A DNA stretch of 5,202 nucleotides from Planctomycetota bacterium (GTDB taxonomy: Bacteria; Planctomycetota; Phycisphaerae; WQYP01), in the NCBI GenBank assembly GCA_021785155.1, contig JAJYGE010000400.1, forward strand, positions 1 to 5,202. Reading direction: 5' to 3'. Shown piece by piece: positions 1 to 3,619 of this stretch (positions are counted from its first letter, which is position 1; every line of letters starts with the position of its first letter). Position numbers and translations under genes: made by a program. The notes beneath the pieces are model-generated. The model was given only the letters and a program-made list of their open reading frames with translations, was not told the DNA's origin and ran no database searches.

Positions 1-1
1 C

Positions 2-919
2 AACAACCCGGAATTTTTGCGGGAAGGCACAGCCATTCAGGACTTCATGCAGCCGGACCGGATTGTTTTTGGGGCCAACTCCAATGCCGGCATGGAGGTG
101 CTGCGGGAAATTTATCAGCCATTAATTGATCGCGGCTATGCGATTTTCTCCATGAGTCGGCAAAGTGCCGAACTCACCAAGTTCGCTTCCAACGCCATGC
201 TGGCGGTTCGCATCAGCTTTATTAATGAGCTATCTCAACTGGCCTTGGCCATCGGTGCGGATATTGAATCGGTGCGCGTGGGAATTGGAACAGACAAGCG
301 AATCGGGCCTTCATTTCTAAAAGCCGGCGTGGGTTATGGCGGATCATGCTTTCCCAAGGATGTTGCCGCTCTGGTGCATCAAATGCAGGAATTCGGGCTT
401 GAGCCGCACCTGTTAAGCGGCGTTGAAAAAGCCAACACGCGGCAAAAAAAAGCCTTTGCCACACGCGTTATTCAATCGCTTTCCGGTGTGACAGACCCGC
501 AGGTTGCGGTATGGGGCCTGGCGTTTAAGGCTGATACCGATGATATGCGCGAAGCCCCCAGCATGGAGGTCATTCACGCGCTGCTAACCGCCGGGATAAA
601 AGTCCGGGTGTATGATCCGCAGGCCATGGAAAACGCCAGGCGAATGCTTGGCGATAAAGTAACATGGACCAACAGTGTTGATGACTGCACGCGTGGTGCC
701 GATGCCATTGCTGTGATTACGGACTGGTCGGTATTTATCACGCAGGATTGGCCACATATTGCCTCGCTGATGCGTGGCAAATACGTGTTCGATGGCCGCA
801 ATTGTCTCGGCAGTACCAAAGTTCTGGCGGCGGGCCTGATTTACCGCGCCATTGGCCGCCCCGAATTAATGCCTGGAGCGGGTAAGCCCGGTTCCATGGG
901 TGTGGTATCCGCGGGATAA
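2..919 (+). CDS. ugd: UDP-glucose 6-dehydrogenase, C-terminal two thirds (5' end outside window)
   Basis: This cytosolic enzyme oxidises UDP-glucose twice with NAD+ to give UDP-glucuronate, a precursor of acidic exopolysaccharide, capsule or lipopolysaccharide sugars. The reading frame is open to the window edge and begins NNPEFLREGTA, the family motif that normally sits about 150 residues in. The TTG at 17 is therefore not the start, and the N-terminal NAD-binding domain is missing only because the window cuts it. The central helix carries ELTKFASNAM, with Lys at 179-181 and Asn at 191-193. The signature GVGYGGSCFPKD puts the catalytic Cys at 347-349 and Asp at 359-361. The Lys-Asn-Cys-Asp spacing (4, 52 and 4 residues) equals that of the streptococcal enzyme (Lys204, Asn208, Cys260, Asp264). 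The C-terminal nucleotide-sugar domain has GLAFKADTDDMREAPS and DGRNCLG. GGSCFPKD favours UDP-glucose over the UDP-ManNAc dehydrogenase branch, but GDP-mannose dehydrogenase is not formally excluded. The next gene is a sulfotransferase 250 bases downstream. Confidence 0.93.
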   Translation, partial: NNPEFLREGTAIQDFMQPDRIVFGANSNAGMEVLREIYQPLIDRGYAIFSMSRQSAELTKFASNAMLAVRISFINELSQLALAIGADIESVRVGIGTDKRIGPSFLKAGVGYGGSCFPKDVAALVHQMQEFGLEPHLLSGVEKANTRQKKAFATRVIQSLSGVTDPQVAVWGLAFKADTDDMREAPSMEVIHALLTAGIKVRVYDPQAMENARRMLGDKVTWTNSVDDCTRGADAIAVITDWSVFITQDWPHIASLMRGKYVFDGRNCLGSTKVLAAGLIYRAIGRPELMPGAGKPGSMGVVSAG

Positions 920-970
920 TCTTGCCAATGGTGCAACTTTCACCTCTCCAACGTGTTTAACATTGCATAG

Positions 971-987
971 CGCCCTGATCAGGTGCG
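971..987. repeat. Palindrome CCTGATCAGG with flanking CGC/GCG
   Basis: A perfect 10-base palindrome, CCTGATCAGG, lies at 974-983. It is flanked by CGC (971-973) and GCG (985-987), which extend the symmetry with one extra T at 984. It lies 51 bases after the ugd stop in the gene-free spacer and could be a protein-binding dyad. There is no T tract, so it is not an intrinsic terminator. The sequence is clear, but a function is inference only. Confidence 0.4.
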
Positions 988-990
988 GTG

Positions 991-1018
991 ATTGCCTGCA
1001 TGCAATTGATGCGGCAAT
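991..1018. repeat. Inverted repeat / hairpin in the ugd-sulfotransferase spacer
   Basis: The arms are ATTGCC (991-996) plus GCAT (998-1001), pairing with ATGC (1009-1012) plus GGCAAT (1013-1018). T997 is bulged and the loop GCAATTG is 7 bases. This gives 10 Watson-Crick pairs, and three G-U pairs (988-990 with 1019-1021) could extend it in RNA. It is followed by TGTGGTCATG rather than a T run, so it is not a classical terminator. It may be a 3' end structure of the ugd transcript or a regulatory dyad. Confidence 0.45.
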
Positions 1019-1046
1019 TGTGGTCATGTTGCCGATGGCGATTTTG

Positions 1047-1068
1047 GAAAGCTGACAAAAAAGCTTTC
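1047..1068. repeat. Inverted repeat GAAAGCT-N8-AGCTTTC
   Basis: Seven-base perfect arms at 1047-1053 and 1062-1068 enclose the A-rich loop GACAAAAA. Neither strand has a T tract after the stem, so this is not a Rho-independent terminator. The right arm overlaps the place where a -35 element would lie relative to the TACAAT box at 1088-1093, a position where a repressor or activator could act. Function is inferred from position only. Confidence 0.4.
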
Positions 1069-1093
1069 AACAGCGTTTCATCGACAATACAAT
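1065..1093 (+). promoter_or_regulatory. Candidate sigma-70-like promoter for the sulfotransferase gene
   Basis: TACAAT at 1088-1093 matches the -10 consensus TATAAT at five of six positions. With a 17-base spacer the -35 hexamer would be TTTCAA (1065-1070), which matches TTGACA at only three of six, so the promoter would be weak or activator-dependent. The predicted transcription start falls near 1100, giving a leader of about 70 bases to the ATG at 1170. The weak -35 keeps confidence low. Confidence 0.3.
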
Positions 1094-1101
1094 ATGTTCA
1101 G

Positions 1102-1116
1102 TGATGACGGTCATCA
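1102..1116. promoter_or_regulatory. Operator-like palindrome TGATGAC-G-GTCATCA
   Basis: This is a perfect palindrome with 7-base arms around one central base. It begins about 9 bases after the candidate -10 box, so it would cover the predicted transcription start, a classical repressor operator position. It also overlaps the GTG (1101) and ATG (1104) that would be the earliest in-frame starts of the downstream gene. I do not recognise the binding protein, and no regulator gene is visible in the window. Confidence 0.4.
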
Positions 1117-1155
1117 TTGCAATGGGGGTTGGATTTGAGTTGTTGAAGGTTTTTC

Positions 1156-1164
1156 GGGAGAAGG
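1156..1164 (+). promoter_or_regulatory. Ribosome binding site that sets the sulfotransferase start
   Basis: GGGAGAAGG lies just upstream of the ATG at 1170. The GGGAG part (1156-1160) leaves a 9-base spacer and the AAGG part (1161-1164) a 5-base spacer. No comparable purine-rich site precedes the in-frame GTG at 1101 or the ATGs at 1104 and 1122. This supports 1170 as the start. Confidence 0.7.
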
Positions 1165-1169
1165 CAAGT

Positions 1170-2156
1170 ATGCCGACAGCCAATCGCGTTATTGTGGTAC
1201 TGGGAATGCAGCGTAGCGGCACAAGTACCATCGCCCGTGCGGTTCACGCCCTGGGCGTGCCGCTGGGAAACAATCTGTTACCCGCCAATATTTTCAACCC
1301 GCGCGGCTACTGGGAAGACCAGCGAATTTGGCGGCTCAATCAGCAGTTTCTCGATCTCATTGGCGCCTCGCACCAGACCGGCGGTGTGAACTGCCAGAGC
1401 ATTTTAGATCATCCGCAGTGCGAAAATCTCATCGCTAAAACCACTGCGTATCTGCACAAACAATTTAACCATTACGCCCTGTGGGGCCTGAAAGACCCGC
1501 ATATTGGTCGCCTGCTGCCGATATGGAAAATCATTTTTCAGCGACTAAACGTGCAGCCGAGCTATGTTATTTCTGTAAGAAATCCGCTTAGCATTGCCGA
1601 ATCACTGGATCGCTGCGGCCTGGCGGATAGAGAATCCGGATTTGTTTTGTGGCTGGAAAATATGTACAGCGCGGTTTCCGAAACCTTGCAGAGCAATTCG
1701 GTATTTGTTGATTACGATGAACTTTTCGGACAGGCTTCAATCCAGTTGCTCCGCATGGCCAATGCGTTGGATTTGCCCGCCGGTCCGCAGCAAAAGCGGA
1801 ACATTGAAGATTTTGCGGAGAATTTTCTGTCTGAAAATCTGCGCGGCAGCAGTTATAGCCTGCAGCAATTGCGGGCCACCTTTGCTGATCCGAGTATTTT
1901 TTTTGATCTGTATGAATGTGTACGCATGGCAGCCCATGATCAACTCGCTGCCCCCGCCTTTTCACATCAGTGGTCACTGATCTCGCGCCGCTATGCGGAC
2001 ATTCACCGCTGCCTGATCGCCGGTGCGTCGCAACATCAGCGTTTGCTCTCCCGTTATCAACATCGGAATCGTATCTGGAAACCGCTGAAGAAAATGGAAA
2101 AAATGATACGCACGGGCCGCAAAAAGTTGATGCAGGGTTCCCGCGCCGCCTTGTGA
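1170..2156 (+). CDS. Sulfotransferase family protein (PAPS-dependent type)
   Basis: This 328-residue protein probably transfers a sulfuryl group from PAPS to an unknown, likely carbohydrate, acceptor in the cytosol. Residues 7-20 (VIVVLGMQRSGTST) form a beta strand and the P-loop-like 5'-phosphosulfate-binding motif. Residues 43-49 (NPRGYWE) and 106-110 (GLKDP) are typical of bacterial members. Residues 131-146 (YVISVRNPLSIAESL) give the 3'-phosphate site, with Arg137 and Ser145 in the expected Arg-x7-Ser spacing. Residues 157-186 (FVLWLENMY...VFVDYDEL) match the family's next conserved helix and strand. The C-terminal 30 residues are strongly basic (KPLKKMEKMIRTGRKK), so the protein may contact membrane or a polyanion. 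I see no signal peptide. ATG 1170 is chosen because it has the ribosome binding site and the domain starts at once. Starts at 1101, 1104 or 1122 would add 16 to 23 residues outside the fold. Following ugd, it suggests sulfation of a uronate-containing polysaccharide, but the acceptor cannot be read from sequence. Confidence 0.85.
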   Translation: MPTANRVIVVLGMQRSGTSTIARAVHALGVPLGNNLLPANIFNPRGYWEDQRIWRLNQQFLDLIGASHQTGGVNCQSILDHPQCENLIAKTTAYLHKQFNHYALWGLKDPHIGRLLPIWKIIFQRLNVQPSYVISVRNPLSIAESLDRCGLADRESGFVLWLENMYSAVSETLQSNSVFVDYDELFGQASIQLLRMANALDLPAGPQQKRNIEDFAENFLSENLRGSSYSLQQLRATFADPSIFFDLYECVRMAAHDQLAAPAFSHQWSLISRRYADIHRCLIAGASQHQRLLSRYQHRNRIWKPLKKMEKMIRTGRKKLMQGSRAAL

Positions 2157-2190
2157 GCAGCTCCCGCGGCAGCGCCTGGTAAAAAACCAT

Positions 2191-2619
2191 TTAATGCAAA
2201 AACAGCAGTGAAATCAGCGTCAGCAGCAGCACCGCCAGCGTAACCCAGGTATAAAACCAATCATGATCCACAACCGCAAAAAGCACCACGGATACCGCAA
2301 CGCGGGTAATGGGTGTTAATACCAGCAGCAGCAGTCCAAGATCGATAATGCTTTTGCCCCGACCATGAATAACGCCCTGATACATCAGCATCGGATTGGT
2401 GGTGAAGACCACATGCCGCATTTGCTTTACCGTAGGCGGCGCATGAATAAAGCTGATCGTCAAGCCCAGGATCATCACCGCAACGCTAAGTATCACACCA
2501 ACACGCAATACCCAGGCGGCTGCATCCTGAATAATAAATTCGTCTTTTGCCGGTGCATGGGGTGGATTGCCACCCGGCGGCAGCGGGTCAACGGGTGATG
2601 GAGAATTTACAGTATTCAT
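2191..2619 (-). CDS. DUF1634 family small integral membrane protein, partner of the upstream permease
   Basis: This 142-residue membrane protein has no established function. Residues 1-30 are a Pro-rich soluble N-terminus. Three hydrophobic segments follow at about 35-58, 91-117 and 122-141. The stretch between the first two (HAPPTVKQMRHVVFTTNPMLMYQGV, about 59-83) and the GRGKSIIDLGLLLLVLTP segment entering the second helix match my memory of DUF1634 proteins. These proteins are commonly encoded directly beside TauE/SafE permeases. Here the gene starts 48 bases after the permease stop on the same strand, so co-transcription and a physical partnership are likely but inferred. The ATG at 2617-2619 is preceded by GAGG with a rather long 11-base spacer. 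The gene ends 34 bases from the convergent sulfotransferase stop. An accessory or regulatory subunit of the permease is the simplest hypothesis. Confidence 0.8.
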   Translation of the reverse strand: MNTVNSPSPVDPLPPGGNPPHAPAKDEFIIQDAAAWVLRVGVILSVAVMILGLTISFIHAPPTVKQMRHVVFTTNPMLMYQGVIHGRGKSIIDLGLLLLVLTPITRVAVSVVLFAVVDHDWFYTWVTLAVLLLTLISLLFLH

Positions 2620-2630
2620 TTCGGATTCAT

Positions 2631-2634
2631 CCTC
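2631..2634 (-). promoter_or_regulatory. Ribosome binding site of the DUF1634 gene (long spacer)
   Basis: On the minus strand GAGG lies 11 bases before the ATG at 2619, longer than the usual 5 to 9. An ATG directly abutting GAGG (2630-2628) is in another frame, runs only four codons, and stops with a TGA that overlaps the real ATG as ATGA. Initiation may therefore be modest or helped by coupling. Confidence 0.5.
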
Positions 2635-2667
2635 AGATCTTGGCTCCGGAATCGTAAGCCCGGGGCA

Positions 2668-3525
2668 TTAAAAGTTTATGCCGCATCCGCGCAAAAGCAT
2701 TTCCGCGCCGACAATGCCCAGTAAAATCGCGAAAACCTTACGGATGTGCGAATTGGACATTTTTTCCATTATTTTCGTGCCCAATAATGCGCCAATCACC
2801 ACGGATGTGGCCACCGGCACCACCAGATAGGGCAACACCAGGCCGCGGTGCAAATACACGCCCGCCGCCGCCGCCGCCGTTACGCCGATCATAAAATTGC
2901 TGGTGGCCGTGGACACTTTTGTCGGCAGGTGCATCGCCACTTCCTGTGCCAGTACTTTCAGCACACCGGCGCCAATGCCCAGTATGCCCGCCATAATCCC
3001 CGCAATAAACATCACACCCATGGCCGGCGGCACGTTGGCGGCATTGTAAAAAATCTCTTTGCCCAGGCGTTTGTCAAAATAAGATCCCTGCAGCCGAAGA
3101 AAATTAGCCAGCCGGTCGTTGCTGACATTTTTCGGTAATTCTTCGCCAATGTTCAACAGAATTGGCACCAGCGAAAACAACAGCGCCAATCCAAAGAGTA
3201 TCGATAACGTCTGGGCATTTAAAAACTTGGCCAGCACGGCGGCACCGAGAATGGCCCCACTGGCGGTGGAAAGTTCCAGAAACATTGCCACGCGCACATT
3301 GGTAATATGATCGCGCACATAAACCGATCCCGCTCCGCTGGAAACGGCTATAACCGAAACAATGCTCGCGCCGATGGCCTGTTCAATGGGCATGTGCAGA
3401 AATATCGTCAGCACCGGCACAATGACAATGCCGCCGCCCAGACCGCTGATCGATCCTAAAACGCCCCCGGCAAAAGAGGCCACGGCCACTTCCAAAAGCC
3501 AAGATATCGCGGCAGTATCCGCCAT
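2668..3525 (-). CDS. TauE/SafE family anion permease
   Basis: This 285-residue inner-membrane transporter belongs to the TauE/SafE (sulfite exporter) family, formerly DUF81, whose members move sulfite, sulfonates or other small organic anions. The exact substrate cannot be read here. It shows the family's internal duplication. The first half has GSISGLGGGIVIVPVL at 24-39 followed by QAIGASIVSVIAVSSGA. The second half has GILGIGAGVLKV at 180-191 followed by PTKVSTATSNFMIGVTAAA at 201-219. About eight hydrophobic segments are visible, with a charged soluble linker at about 127-165 between the halves. The length is normal for the family. The ATG at 3523-3525 has AAGGGAG six bases upstream. The gene follows gpmI by 94 bases and precedes the DUF1634 gene by 48 bases, so these two probably form a transport unit. 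A run of six CCG units encodes an Ala5 stretch in a membrane helix (residues 217-221). Confidence 0.88.
   Translation of the reverse strand: MADTAAISWLLEVAVASFAGGVLGSISGLGGGIVIVPVLTIFLHMPIEQAIGASIVSVIAVSSGAGSVYVRDHITNVRVAMFLELSTASGAILGAAVLAKFLNAQTLSILFGLALLFSLVPILLNIGEELPKNVSNDRLANFLRLQGSYFDKRLGKEIFYNAANVPPAMGVMFIAGIMAGILGIGAGVLKVLAQEVAMHLPTKVSTATSNFMIGVTAAAAAGVYLHRGLVLPYLVVPVATSVVIGALLGTKIMEKMSNSHIRKVFAILLGIVGAEMLLRGCGINF
2862..2879. repeat. In-frame CCG trinucleotide run inside the permease gene
   Basis: Six tandem CCG units (GCG codons on the coding strand) encode five consecutive alanines in GVTAAAAAGVY of the permease, within a predicted membrane helix. Being a triplet repeat, length change would add or remove alanines without shifting the frame. 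It is short and the region is alanine-rich in relatives, so this may be chance codon use. Confidence 0.6.
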
Positions 3526-3531
3526 TGCGTA

Positions 3532-3538
3532 CTCCCTT
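3532..3538 (-). promoter_or_regulatory. Ribosome binding site of the permease gene
   Basis: On the minus strand AAGGGAG lies six bases before the ATG at 3525, a strong Shine-Dalgarno match. It fixes the permease start and lies 10 bases downstream of the leader hairpin at 3549-3565. Confidence 0.75.
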
Positions 3539-3548
3539 GAGACAATTT

Positions 3549-3565
3549 CACTGGCCGCGCCAGTG
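3549..3565. promoter_or_regulatory. Palindrome/hairpin in the permease leader
   Basis: CACTGGC-CGC-GCCAGTG is a perfect inverted repeat with 7-base arms and a 3-base centre, in the 94-base gap between gpmI and the permease gene. On neither strand is it followed by a T tract (minus strand AAATTGTC, plus strand CGACCTTAG), so it is not an intrinsic terminator. A second small palindrome, CACTAGTG, at 3580-3587 shares the CACT.G half-site. The position suits an operator or an mRNA leader structure near the permease ribosome binding site. Which of these it is cannot be told from the sequence. Confidence 0.5.
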
Positions 3566-3619
3566 CGACCTTAGAAGTACACTAGTGGATTTACAGCAAT
3601 GGTTCAACAAGAGGGGAAT

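Noticed and set aside
929..944. Short hairpin GGTG...CACC after the ugd stop, considered as a terminator
   Set aside because: The stem is only four pairs and no T tract follows.
1101..1169. N-terminal extension of the sulfotransferase from GTG 1101, ATG 1104 or ATG 1122
   Set aside because: There is no ribosome binding site before these codons. They overlap the palindrome and the predicted transcription start, and the added residues lie outside the fold. ATG 1170 has a good site.
1588..2190. A 200-codon open frame antisense to the sulfotransferase gene, with its ATG directly after the DUF1634 stop codon
   Set aside because: It has no ribosome binding site. Its composition is a scrambled Arg/Pro/Cys-rich product with no domain, and it lies opposite a gene with clear family motifs. 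It is a shadow frame.
2215..2336. CAG-rich stretches in the DUF1634 gene, considered as tandem repeats
   Set aside because: They are runs of CTG leucine codons in predicted membrane helices, ordinary for this kind of protein.
2616..2630. Four-codon minus-strand open frame (ATG to TGA) overlapping the DUF1634 start as ATGA
   Set aside because: Its ATG touches the GAGG with no spacer, so it is unlikely to be translated. A chance occurrence is the simplest explanation.
3566..3619. Possible minus-strand promoter TTGAAC-N17-TAGTGT before the permease gene
   Set aside because: The -10 matches only three of six consensus positions. Other pairings such as TTGCTG-N17-TTCTAA are no better, so no promoter could be called with confidence.
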